Source: RYN-133 sp963785425 (GTDB lineage Bacteria > Actinomycetota > Actinomycetes > Mycobacteriales > Jatrophihabitantaceae). From it: a DNA stretch of 64,000 nucleotides. The position numbers and the translations under genes were made by a program. The stretch covers positions 1 through 64,000 of the forward strand of contig CAWAVG010000003.1 of the NCBI GenBank assembly GCA_963785425.1. Reading direction: 5' to 3'. Positions 36,677-43,984 of the stretch are shown in pieces (the first letter of the stretch is position 1; every line of letters starts with the position of its first letter). The notes below the pieces were generated by a model, which was not told the origin of the DNA, did no database searches, and saw nothing but the letters and a program-made list of their open reading frames with translations.

Positions 36677-36937
36677 TCAGATCAGGCCGTTGCGCAGTGC
36701 CCAGGCGACGGCCTGGGTGCGGTTGCGCAGGCCGAACCGGGTTGTGAGGTCCTGCAGGATGTTCTTGATGGTGCGCTCGGAGTAGGCGAGCGTCCTGGCC
36801 ACCTCGCGGGTCGACAGTCCGTCGGCGACCAGGGCGAGCACGTCGAGTTCGCGCGGCCGCAAGGTCTGCGGTCGGGCGGGGAGCACCGCGGTGTAGGTCA
36901 TGCTCATCAAGATCCTGCCGCGGCCGTCCTGATACAC
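36677..36937 (-). CDS. Stand-alone LuxR-type HTH protein
   Basis: At most 86 residues, and nearly all of it is one LuxR/NarL C-terminal HTH: LRPRELDVLALVADGLSTRE, VARTLAYSERTIKNILQDLT and RFGLRNRTQAVAWALRNGL. The three nearest starts are ATG 36,937, 36,907 and 36,901. No receiver or ligand-binding domain precedes it. GerE-like single-domain regulators of this kind act without phosphorylation in some actinomycetes. The neighbours (reductase on one side, AI-2E-family transporter on the other) give no clear target. It is convergent with the reductase, 12 bp away. Confidence 0.85.
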   Translation of the reverse strand: MYQDGRGRILMSMTYTAVLPARPQTLRPRELDVLALVADGLSTREVARTLAYSERTIKNILQDLTTRFGLRNRTQAVAWALRNGLI

Positions 36938-36956
36938 CGACCCGGCCGTGTGGTGC

Positions 36957-38195
36957 CTACGAGACGTCCTGCCGCCGTACCCAGACCTCCTGGACGATCA
37001 GCAGCCCGCCCGCCACGATCGGCAGTGCCAGGAGCGCCCCGACGATGCCTCCGAGCGCGCCGCCGGTGAGGACCGCGATGATCGTGACGTACTCGGGGAC
37101 GTCCACCGACGAGCGCATCACCCGCGGATAGATCACGTAGCCCTCGAGCGTCTCGTAGATCAGGTAGAACACGATGCAGGCGATGCCGATCGACAACGAG
37201 TTGGCGAGCCCGACGATCGTGACAAGGGCAGCGCCGGTGATGGAACCGACCAGTGGCACCAGATCGAGAATCGCGACCATGACCGCGAGCGGCAGCGCAT
37301 ACTGCGCGAGCCCGACCGAGAGCAGGAACAACAGGCTCACCGTGCCGGCCAGCATCGCCACCGACACCGCGCCGATCACGTATCGCCCGACGCGGCGCAG
37401 GATCTCGTCACCCAGGCCGGCCACCCGCTCGCGACGCGTCGCCGGAGCCAGCGAGTACAGCGCGCGCTTCAGCCTCGGAAGCGCCGCGAGGAAGTAGAAC
37501 GTCAGGATGAGCACCACCACTGTCGTGGTGACCGCGCTCAGCACCGTCAGACCGACATTGAACACGCCGCCGAACGCGTCGGTGAGGAACTCAGGTTTCT
37601 TGAGCTTGTTCTCGAGGCCGGACAGGATGTGGTACTTGGCATCGAGGTGGGCGATCGTCTTGTGGTGCCGCAGATCGTCGATGAGTTTCGGCGTGTCGTT
37701 GATGAGCGTTTCGACCTGATCGCGCAGCACGCCCCCGACGACGAACAGCAGACCGGTCAGGAAGGCGAGCACGGTGATCGCGACGCCGAGCACGGCCCAG
37801 CCGCGTTTCATCCCGCGCCGGATGCCGAACTCGACGATCGGGTTCAGCCCGACGGCGAGAAAGGCCGCGATGAGCACGAGCACGATCACCGAGGCCAGCT
37901 GGCGCAGCGAGTAGCCGATGACCAGCGCCGCGAGCACGCCGAGTGCGCTGACGAAACCGCGGTAGAACGCCGCGTGGCGCGACACCGGACGGCCGAGTCG
38001 TCCGTAGGGATTCTCGTCGTCGCTGGTACTGCCGTGCGGCTCGTAGAGCGACCCGCGCTCGGACAGCCGCTCCTCTTCCGCCCGCACCTCGTCGACGGGG
38101 TCGGCGGCCGGATCAGCGGCGGGTTCAGCGACAGCGGCGGCGCCACGGTCGTCCCCGTCGTCGACGCGGTCGTCACGCACCACCGGATCGGCCAT
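36957..38195 (-). CDS. AI-2E-family transporter (TqsA/PerM-like)
   Basis: 412 residues, undamaged. A long acidic N-terminus (VDEVRAEEERLSERGSLYEP) is followed by the typical layout. Segments are ASVIVLVLIAAFLAVGLNPI, WAVLGVAITVLAFLTGLLFV, a soluble helical part (QVETLINDTPKLIDDLRHHK), VGLTVLSAVTTTVVVLILTF, then YVIGAVSVAMLAGTVSLLFL, AVMVAILDLVPLVGSITGAA (conserved DLVPLVGS), YEGYVIYPRV-like and LPIVAGGLLIVQE. Family members export small molecules or, in some cases, exchange Na+/H+; AI-2 transport should not be assumed. Confidence 0.88.
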   Translation of the reverse strand: MADPVVRDDRVDDGDDRGAAAVAEPAADPAADPVDEVRAEEERLSERGSLYEPHGSTSDDENPYGRLGRPVSRHAAFYRGFVSALGVLAALVIGYSLRQLASVIVLVLIAAFLAVGLNPIVEFGIRRGMKRGWAVLGVAITVLAFLTGLLFVVGGVLRDQVETLINDTPKLIDDLRHHKTIAHLDAKYHILSGLENKLKKPEFLTDAFGGVFNVGLTVLSAVTTTVVVLILTFYFLAALPRLKRALYSLAPATRRERVAGLGDEILRRVGRYVIGAVSVAMLAGTVSLLFLLSVGLAQYALPLAVMVAILDLVPLVGSITGAALVTIVGLANSLSIGIACIVFYLIYETLEGYVIYPRVMRSSVDVPEYVTIIAVLTGGALGGIVGALLALPIVAGGLLIVQEVWVRRQDVS

Positions 38196-38200
38196 TCGCG

Positions 38201-38422
38201 CTAGATCTCGCCGATGACCACACCGGGCAGGTCGGGCTCGACGCGCACGACCGTCGCGTCGGGAGCCGGCTCGCCTTCGGCCTGGTAGCGCTCCGCAAGG
38301 GTCAAGGTGAACGCCTGCGCGACGTCGTAGTCGTCGAAGGGTCCGATGGCGCGCGGCGCGACGGAGAAGCTCGCATCGCCGTTACCGGTCAGCACGACGA
38401 CGAACAGCGGGGTTTCGGACAC
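38201..38422 (-). CDS. Conserved-looking small protein of unknown function
   Basis: 73 residues, start GTG 38,422 (VSETPLFVVVLTGNGDASFS). Acidic, mixed alpha/beta look with FDDYDVAQAFTLTLAERYQA and a C-terminus VVRVEPDLPGVVIGEI. No domain recognised. It ends 5 bp before the AI-2E-transporter start region and starts near the end of the EcsC-like gene, so the three minus-strand genes may form one transcript. Confidence 0.6.
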   Translation of the reverse strand: MSETPLFVVVLTGNGDASFSVAPRAIGPFDDYDVAQAFTLTLAERYQAEGEPAPDATVVRVEPDLPGVVIGEI

Positions 38423-38435
38423 GCGTCGACAGTAC

Positions 38436-39227
38436 CTAGTGCACGCGCCGGAACGGACGGCGCCGCGCGGGGACGGCCGGCGCGCTCGCGCGCTTCGCAG
38501 CGGCCCCGGCGTGCGGGCCTGCGCCGACATCGACGACATCGACGACGCGCCGCGGGAAGCTGATCGGCGGCGCCCCGAACGCCCGCCGGGCGGCACGGAC
38601 GACGCTGCGCCCGAGCGCCGCGTTGCCGACCGCGCCGACACCGGCGCCGATGCCGAACGGGAGCGCCCGCCCGGCGACAAGGGCACCCTGGCGGGCACCG
38701 AACCGCGTCACGAGCAGGTGCGTCAACCTGCTGTTGAGCGCCTTCGTGGTGTCCTTCGAGGCGGTTCGTCCGAGCACGCGCGCCCAGTGCTTGGCCTCGA
38801 TCTCGCCGCCGGCCAGCGCCGCCTCGCCGATGTCGCCGAGCAGGACTGTGAGCACGAGCGCGCGGCGCACCTGCGGATCGTCGACCGGGACGTCGTACAC
38901 CTCGGCCAGTGCGAGCACGTACATCGCCGTCGTGGAGATGAACGCGGCGATCTCGGCGGCGCCGGTCGCCAGGGAGGTACCGGTGCCGACGCCGGGCAGC
39001 GCGGCCGCCCCGCCCGATGCGGCGCCCGTCCCGATCACCGCGGCGAGATAACGACGTTCGAGCTGGCCCACCACCTCGCCGGGTTCTGCGTCGGGGTTAC
39101 GGCGACGCACTCGGGCCAGGTACGAGACGACCACGGGGCGTTGGATCGCCAGCCCGCGGTCGAGCGCCGCATCGAGAGAATGCTCCACCACCTTCGGGAC
39201 GGGCACCCGCTTGATCTTCCTGGCCAC
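38436..39227 (-). CDS. EcsC-like protein
   Basis: 263 residues, start GTG 39,227 (VARKIKRVPVPKVVEHSLDA). The central part has two weakly hydrophobic Gly/Ala helices (YLAAVIGTGAASGGAAALPG, TSLATGAAEIAAFISTTAMY), then ALAEVYDVPVDDPQVRRALV, RFGARQGALVAGRALPFGIG and AGVGAVGNAALGRSVVRAAR, the pattern of EcsC-domain proteins. The C-terminus is basic. EcsC is linked to an ABC transporter in Bacillus, but no transporter is nearby here and the molecular role is unknown. Confidence 0.65.
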   Translation of the reverse strand: MARKIKRVPVPKVVEHSLDAALDRGLAIQRPVVVSYLARVRRRNPDAEPGEVVGQLERRYLAAVIGTGAASGGAAALPGVGTGTSLATGAAEIAAFISTTAMYVLALAEVYDVPVDDPQVRRALVLTVLLGDIGEAALAGGEIEAKHWARVLGRTASKDTTKALNSRLTHLLVTRFGARQGALVAGRALPFGIGAGVGAVGNAALGRSVVRAARRAFGAPPISFPRRVVDVVDVGAGPHAGAAAKRASAPAVPARRRPFRRVH

Positions 39228-39239
39228 ACTGCGAACGTA

Positions 39240-39290
39240 CCCATCCGGCACGATGACCCATCCGGCACGATGACCCATCCGGCACGATGA
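39240..39290. repeat. Three perfect tandem copies of a 17-bp unit
   Basis: CCCATCCGGCACGATGA repeats at 39,240-39,256, 39,257-39,273 and 39,274-39,290 with no mismatch. It fills the 67-bp gap between the divergent EcsC-like and RibD-C genes and ends 4 bp before the GTG of the latter. Each unit contains an ATGA, so it may affect start choice or act as an operator array. Confidence 0.9.
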
Positions 39291-39294
39291 GCAG

Positions 39295-40044
39295 GTGCGC
39301 ACCCTGCTGCCCGCCCATACCGACCACGTCGACGTCGACACGGACGTCGATCTGCACGAGCACTACGGGTCGCAATGGCTCGACCGCGGTGGCATCCGCG
39401 CCAACATGGTCGCCAGTGCCGACGGAGCGGCCGCCGCGCAGGGCTTGTCGGCCGGCCTGCAGACTCCGGGCGACAACCGCGTCTTCGCCGCGTTGCGCGA
39501 TCTCGCCGACGTGATCCTGGTCGGTTGGGCGACGGCGGCAGCCGAGGCCTACGGCCCGGCCCAGCCGCAGGTGCAGACCCGGCGGCGCTGGGGATTGGCA
39601 CCGCAGCTGCCCGTCGCCGTGGTCAGCAGGTCGCTGCGTATCGACACCGCCTCGCGGTTGTTCGCCGGCAGCCGGCCGTTCGTGATCACCTGCGCCCGGT
39701 CGGACGAACAGCGCCGCGCCGAGCTCGCCGAGCATGCCGAGGTGCTGGTCTGCGGCGACGACGACATCGACTACCGGACGGTGCGCCACGTTCTGGGCAC
39801 CCACGGACTCGTCCGGGTGCTGTGCGAGGGCGGCCCGACCATCCTCGGACGCATGCTCGCGGCCGGCGAGGTCGACGAGTTGTGCCTGACCGTGTCGCCC
39901 CGCGCCCTCGGACCCTCCGCGGGCCGCATCGTCGCCGGCGCGCCGTGGGCGGACGGGTCACGCCCGCTAGGCCTGCACAGCCTGCTCGAGGAGGACGGCG
40001 CGTTGTTCCTTCGGTACTCGGCTGGGCGGCACGCGTCACCATGA
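39295..40044 (+). CDS. Pyrimidine reductase (RibD C-terminal domain) family protein
   Basis: 249 residues, undamaged, GTG 39,295. RibD-C/DHFR-like fold: GIRANMVASADGAAAAQGLS (substrate/NADPH loop), DNRVFAALRDLADVILVGWA, LPVAVVSRSLRIDT, VRVLCEGGPTILGRMLAAGE (EGGP motif) and ELCLTVSPRALGPSAGRIVA. It has no deaminase domain, and no riboflavin genes lie nearby, so it may act on another pteridine or pyrimidine, or be a stand-alone reductase common in actinomycetes. Confidence 0.85.
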   Translation: MRTLLPAHTDHVDVDTDVDLHEHYGSQWLDRGGIRANMVASADGAAAAQGLSAGLQTPGDNRVFAALRDLADVILVGWATAAAEAYGPAQPQVQTRRRWGLAPQLPVAVVSRSLRIDTASRLFAGSRPFVITCARSDEQRRAELAEHAEVLVCGDDDIDYRTVRHVLGTHGLVRVLCEGGPTILGRMLAAGEVDELCLTVSPRALGPSAGRIVAGAPWADGSRPLGLHSLLEEDGALFLRYSAGRHASP

Positions 40045-40048
40045 GGGC

Positions 40049-40525
40049 ATGACCGAACCGACGGTGCGTCCGGCCACGGTCGCCGACGCCGCGGTCGTCG
40101 GCCTGCTGCTGCACGACTTCAACGTGGAGTTCGGCGATCCCACGCCGCCGCCGGAGGCCCTCGCCGCCCGCATCACACATCTGCTCGACATCGACACGTC
40201 GGTGCTGGTGGGCAGCACCGCCGCCGACGGCAGCGGTGACCTGCACGGGCTGGTCGTGCTGCGGTTCCGTCCGGCCCTGTGGACGACCGCGCTGGAGTGT
40301 TACCTGGCCGAGCTCTACGTCGTCCCACCTCGTCGCCGCCGAGGTCTGGGACGGGCGTTGCTCGCCGCGGCGATCGAGCATGCCCGCGACCGCGGCGCCG
40401 ACTACATGGATCTGGGCACCAGTGAGAGCGACACGGGCGCCCGCGCCCTGTACGAGAGCTTCGGCTTCGACAACCGCGACCGCCCGGGCGGGCCGATGAA
40501 CCTCTACTACGAGCGCGAACTGTGA
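40049..40525 (+). CDS. GNAT-family N-acetyltransferase
   Basis: 158 residues, undamaged, ATG 40,049, five bases after the reductase. LECYLAELYVVPPRRRRGLG followed by RALLAAAIEHARDRGADYMD is a textbook acetyl-CoA motif (R-x-x-G-x-G/A). TGARALYESFGFDNRD and the C-terminal NLYYEREL complete the fold. Acceptor unknown. It sits 10 bp upstream of the DNA ligase and is probably co-transcribed with it. Confidence 0.87.
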   Translation: MTEPTVRPATVADAAVVGLLLHDFNVEFGDPTPPPEALAARITHLLDIDTSVLVGSTAADGSGDLHGLVVLRFRPALWTTALECYLAELYVVPPRRRRGLGRALLAAAIEHARDRGADYMDLGTSESDTGARALYESFGFDNRDRPGGPMNLYYEREL

Positions 40526-40535
40526 GAATGGCCCG

Positions 40536-41615
40536 ATGAAGCTGCCCGTCATGCCGCCGGTCGCGCCGATGCTGGCCAAGGCCGTGCCCTCGATCCCGCC
40601 GGGAGCCTCGTACGAGCCCAAGTGGGACGGGTTCCGCTCGATCTGCTTCCGCGACGGGGACGAGGTCGAGCTGGGCAGCCGCAACGAACGCCCGATGACC
40701 CGCTACTTCCCGGAGCTGGTCGCGGCTCTGAAAGCCGAGCTGCCGCAGCGCTGCGTGGTCGACGGCGAGATCGTGATCGCCACCGCGAACGGCCTCGACT
40801 TCGAAGCTCTCCAGCAGCGCATCCATCCCGCGAAGTCGCGGGTCGACCTGCTCGCCGAGCAGACGCCGGCTTCGTTCATCGCCTTCGACCTGCTGGCGCT
40901 CGGCGACGACGACTACACGGGCCGGCCGTTCGGCGAGCGCCGTGCGGCCCTCGAGGAGGCGTTGCACGGCACCCACACCCGCGTCCACCTGACACCGACG
41001 ACCACCGACGAGGACGAGGCGCGGCGGTGGTTCACCGAGTTCGAGGGCGCCGGCCTCGACGGCGTGATCGCCAAGCCGCTCACCATCACCTACCAGCAGG
41101 ACAAACGGGTGATGTTCAAGATCAAGCACACCCGGACCGCCGACTGCGTGCTCGCCGGGTTCCGGTGGCACAAGACCTCGACCGAGCAGAACCCGCTGGT
41201 CGGGTCGCTGCTGCTCGGGCTCTACAACGACGACGGCGCCCTCCAGCACGTCGGCGTCGTCGGCGCGTTCACGGCGAAGCGGCGCGCCGAACTCGTCACC
41301 GAACTGGCGCCCCTGCTGCTGACCGAGGAGGACGAGCATCCCTGGTCGCGGTGGGCCGAGGCGCAGGCCCATCAGGGGCAGCGACTGCCGGGCAGCGTCA
41401 GCCGCTGGAACGCGCAGAAGGACCTGTCCTTCGTGCCGCTGCGACCCGAGCGGGTGCTCGAGGTCAAGTACGAGCACATGGAGGGCACCCGGTTCCGCCA
41501 TCTCGCCCACTTCATCCGCTGGCGGGACGACCGCGATCCCGAGTCCTGCACCTACGAGCAACTCGAAGAGGTGGTTACCTTCAAACTCGACGACATCGTG
41601 CCGGGGCTCGGCTGA
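40536..41615 (+). CDS. ligC: ATP-dependent DNA ligase (LigC-like)
   Basis: 359 residues, undamaged, ATG 40,536. ASYEPKWDGFRSICFRDGD holds the adenylated lysine (motif I, KWDGFR). Motif III is ASFIAFDLLALGDDD, motif IIIa/IV is GLDGVIAKPLTITYQQDKR and motif V is MFKIKHTRTADCVLAGF. An OB-fold end contains VLEVKYEHMEGTRFRHLAHF. This is the size and layout of actinobacterial LigC/LigC1, linked to base-excision and Ku-independent or NHEJ-type repair. A LigD-type primase/polymerase gene lies at 49,792-50,847, but no ku gene is in the window. Confidence 0.9.
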   Translation: MKLPVMPPVAPMLAKAVPSIPPGASYEPKWDGFRSICFRDGDEVELGSRNERPMTRYFPELVAALKAELPQRCVVDGEIVIATANGLDFEALQQRIHPAKSRVDLLAEQTPASFIAFDLLALGDDDYTGRPFGERRAALEEALHGTHTRVHLTPTTTDEDEARRWFTEFEGAGLDGVIAKPLTITYQQDKRVMFKIKHTRTADCVLAGFRWHKTSTEQNPLVGSLLLGLYNDDGALQHVGVVGAFTAKRRAELVTELAPLLLTEEDEHPWSRWAEAQAHQGQRLPGSVSRWNAQKDLSFVPLRPERVLEVKYEHMEGTRFRHLAHFIRWRDDRDPESCTYEQLEEVVTFKLDDIVPGLG

Positions 41616-41734
41616 GCCAGGCGGGCGGACCGTCGCCGTCGCCGCGGCACAAGATCGCGATCAGGTCGCTACCGCCTGAGGTGCCGGGACGCCCCAGACC
41701 GTCGCCGGCCAGTCCGTCCGCCTACGCTGTTGGC

Positions 41735-42691
41735 GTGAGCGAGCCGCCGGACCGTCCGCGCCCGAGGCCGGACGGCGCGCCGCAACCCGGGGCGGCCGCC
41801 CGGCCGGACACCGGTCCGCGTCCCTCCCCGACCCCGTCGCCCGCCCGCACCCGCCCGCCGGGTTCGCCCAACGGAACCGGCGGCGGACCGGTCACGCGCA
41901 TCGAGGTGCAGCCGGCCCAGGTCGTGGCCGCCGCCGGAAGCGCGGTCGTCACTGCCGCCCGGGTCGGGCGGCTGCTGGGACGGACCGGCTGGCGGCTGGC
42001 GCGGCAGCTCCCGGGCGCCGGCACGGTCGAACGCGAGGCGCAGCGGCTGCAAGCTGTCGCGATGAGCGAGGCCCGCCGGCTCCTGCAGTTCCCCCAACCG
42101 GCTCCGTCAGTGGTGCGCCCGGCAAACCCGACCTCGCCGGAGGAGCGGCGCGCTGTCGACTACCTGCGCCACGCCGACCCGGGCACCGCCCCGCTGCGCA
42201 ACGCCATGGGCGAGCTGCTCGAGCGCTCGGTCGAGTCGTCGCGCGCCGACAGCCGTGACTACCTCTACGGGACGATCATGAGTCAGCTCGTCCCCGACGA
42301 GGCGCGCATCCTGGCGGCATTGTCGGACGGCACCCACTTCGCCGCGATCGACGTCGTGCAGAAGCTGCGTCGCGGCCGCACCCGCGTGGTGCTGGCCCAT
42401 GCCAGCGCCATCGGTCGCCAAGCGGGCCTGGTGTCGCCCGACAGCACCCCGACGTACCTGACCCGGCTGCACGGGTTCGGGCTGGTCGAGTTCGGTCCGG
42501 AGGAGGAGTCGCTGGCCGTCCAGTACGACATCCTGGCGACCGACCCCACCGTCCAGGAGGCTGGCCGGTCGGCACGCGGCGCAGTGAAGCTCGTGCGCTC
42601 GGCCTTGCAGCTGTCCGGGTTCGGCGCGCAGTTCTGGGCCGCGGCCGATCCGTCGCGACCGGCGTTGCCGCCCTCGACCGCGCCCTCGTAG
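41735..42691 (+). CDS. Abi-alpha-like (DUF4393) protein
   Basis: 318 residues, start GTG 41,735. The first 75 residues are Pro/Arg/Gly-rich and disordered. IEVQPAQVVAAAGSAVVTAA and GRLLGRTGWRLARQLPGAGT form a helical part. The conserved core is MGELLERSVESSRADSRDYL, IMSQLVPDEARILAALSDGT and YLTRLHGFGLVEFGPEEESL, resembling the DUF4393/Abi-alpha pattern. The end contains a short hydrophobic segment but no clear membrane anchor. Abi-alpha was named from a phage-abortive-infection protein; activity here is not shown. It is followed after 6 bp by the DUF445 membrane protein. Confidence 0.6.
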   Translation: MSEPPDRPRPRPDGAPQPGAAARPDTGPRPSPTPSPARTRPPGSPNGTGGGPVTRIEVQPAQVVAAAGSAVVTAARVGRLLGRTGWRLARQLPGAGTVEREAQRLQAVAMSEARRLLQFPQPAPSVVRPANPTSPEERRAVDYLRHADPGTAPLRNAMGELLERSVESSRADSRDYLYGTIMSQLVPDEARILAALSDGTHFAAIDVVQKLRRGRTRVVLAHASAIGRQAGLVSPDSTPTYLTRLHGFGLVEFGPEEESLAVQYDILATDPTVQEAGRSARGAVKLVRSALQLSGFGAQFWAAADPSRPALPPSTAPS

Positions 42692-42697
42692 CGGGCG

Positions 42698-43930
42698 ATG
42701 TCCGTCGTCGAGGACGTCACGCGGCACTGGTACATCGTCTTCAGCATCCCGCTGGTCGCCGCCCTGATCGGCTACGTCACCAAGCTCGTGGCGATCAGGA
42801 TGATGTTCGAACCGATCGAGTTCGCCGGCGTGCGGCCCTACCTCGGCTGGCAGGGCATCGTTCCGCGGCGCGCCGCGCGGATGGCCGGCGTCGCCGTCGA
42901 CACCATGACGCGTGACCTGATCTCGGCCAACGAGGTGGTCGCCCGACTCGACCCCGACCGCATCGCACAAGAGATCGCCGAGCCGATGCGCCGAGCCACG
43001 AGCGACATCACCCGCGAGATCATGGCGGAGTACCAGCCCGGCGTCTGGGACGCGATGCCGGCGCCGGTGCGGTCACTCGTCGTCGCCCGCGCCCAGGCCG
43101 AGACGCCGCGAATGGTGCGCGAAGTGCTCGCCGGGATCCAGCAGGACGTCGACGCGGTGTTCGACCTGCGCGACATGGTGATCACCAACCTGGTGACCGA
43201 CAAGCGGCTGCTCAATCGGATCTTCCGCGAGGCCGGCCGCAAGGAGTTCCGGTTCATCGCCCGGTCGGGCATCTGGTTCGGCGGCACGATCGGCCTGCTG
43301 CAGATGACCCTGTGGGTGCTGTTCCACGAGCCGTTGATCATGCCCGCGTTCGGGCTGGTCGTCGGCTGGTTCACCGACTGGCTCGCCCTGAAGCTGATCT
43401 TCAATCCGAAGCGTCCGGTGCACTTGTTCGGGCTGACCGTGCAGGGCCTGTTCCTCAAGCGCCGGCACGAGGTCGCCGCCGACTACGGCGCGCTGATCGC
43501 CGACCAGATCATCACGCCGCGCAAGGTGATCGAGGCGATCCTGCGGGGCCCGCTGTCCGACCGGGTGTTCGCGATGATCCGCCGCGAGGTGCAGGACGCG
43601 CTCGACCGCACGACCGGCCTGGCCCGCCCACTGGTCTCATTGACCATCGGCGGCGCGCGCTACCAGCAGATGAAGGCGACGATCGCAGCGAAGATCATGG
43701 CCCGGCTGCCCGAGACGATGACCTACGTCGAGGACTACGCGCGCGACACGATGGACATCCGCAACCTGCTGCGCGAGAAGATGCAGCGCCTGGACGAGCA
43801 GCAGTTCGAAGCGCTCATCCGTCCCGCCTTCGAGCAGGACGAGTGGATCCTGATCACCGTCGGAGCCGCACTGGGATTCGTCATGGGCGAGGCGCAGGCG
43901 CTCATCCTGGAGCACTTCGCGTCCCGGTGA
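42698..43930 (+). CDS. DUF445 family membrane protein
   Basis: 410 residues, undamaged, ATG 42,698. The N-terminal membrane segment is FSIPLVAALIGYVTKLVAIR with MMFEPIEFAGVRPYLGWQGI, the DUF445 signature (GY.TN/K..A..M.F.P). GIVPRRAARMAGVAVDTMTR follows. A middle pair of hydrophobic segments is GIWFGGTIGLLQMTLWVLF and LIMPAFGLVVGWFTDWLALK, repeated with LIFNPKRPVHLFGLTVQGLF and LKRRHEVAADYG. The C-terminal anchor is ILITVGAALGFVMGEAQALI. The inner duplication of the GW.T.W.A.K..F.P motif is typical of this family. Function unknown; likely an envelope protein. Confidence 0.85.
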   Translation: MSVVEDVTRHWYIVFSIPLVAALIGYVTKLVAIRMMFEPIEFAGVRPYLGWQGIVPRRAARMAGVAVDTMTRDLISANEVVARLDPDRIAQEIAEPMRRATSDITREIMAEYQPGVWDAMPAPVRSLVVARAQAETPRMVREVLAGIQQDVDAVFDLRDMVITNLVTDKRLLNRIFREAGRKEFRFIARSGIWFGGTIGLLQMTLWVLFHEPLIMPAFGLVVGWFTDWLALKLIFNPKRPVHLFGLTVQGLFLKRRHEVAADYGALIADQIITPRKVIEAILRGPLSDRVFAMIRREVQDALDRTTGLARPLVSLTIGGARYQQMKATIAAKIMARLPETMTYVEDYARDTMDIRNLLREKMQRLDEQQFEALIRPAFEQDEWILITVGAALGFVMGEAQALILEHFASR

Positions 43931-43984
43931 CGATCCGGAGTGATGATCGGCAGTAACGATCGGTGCTCCAGTAACGTCGAGGAC

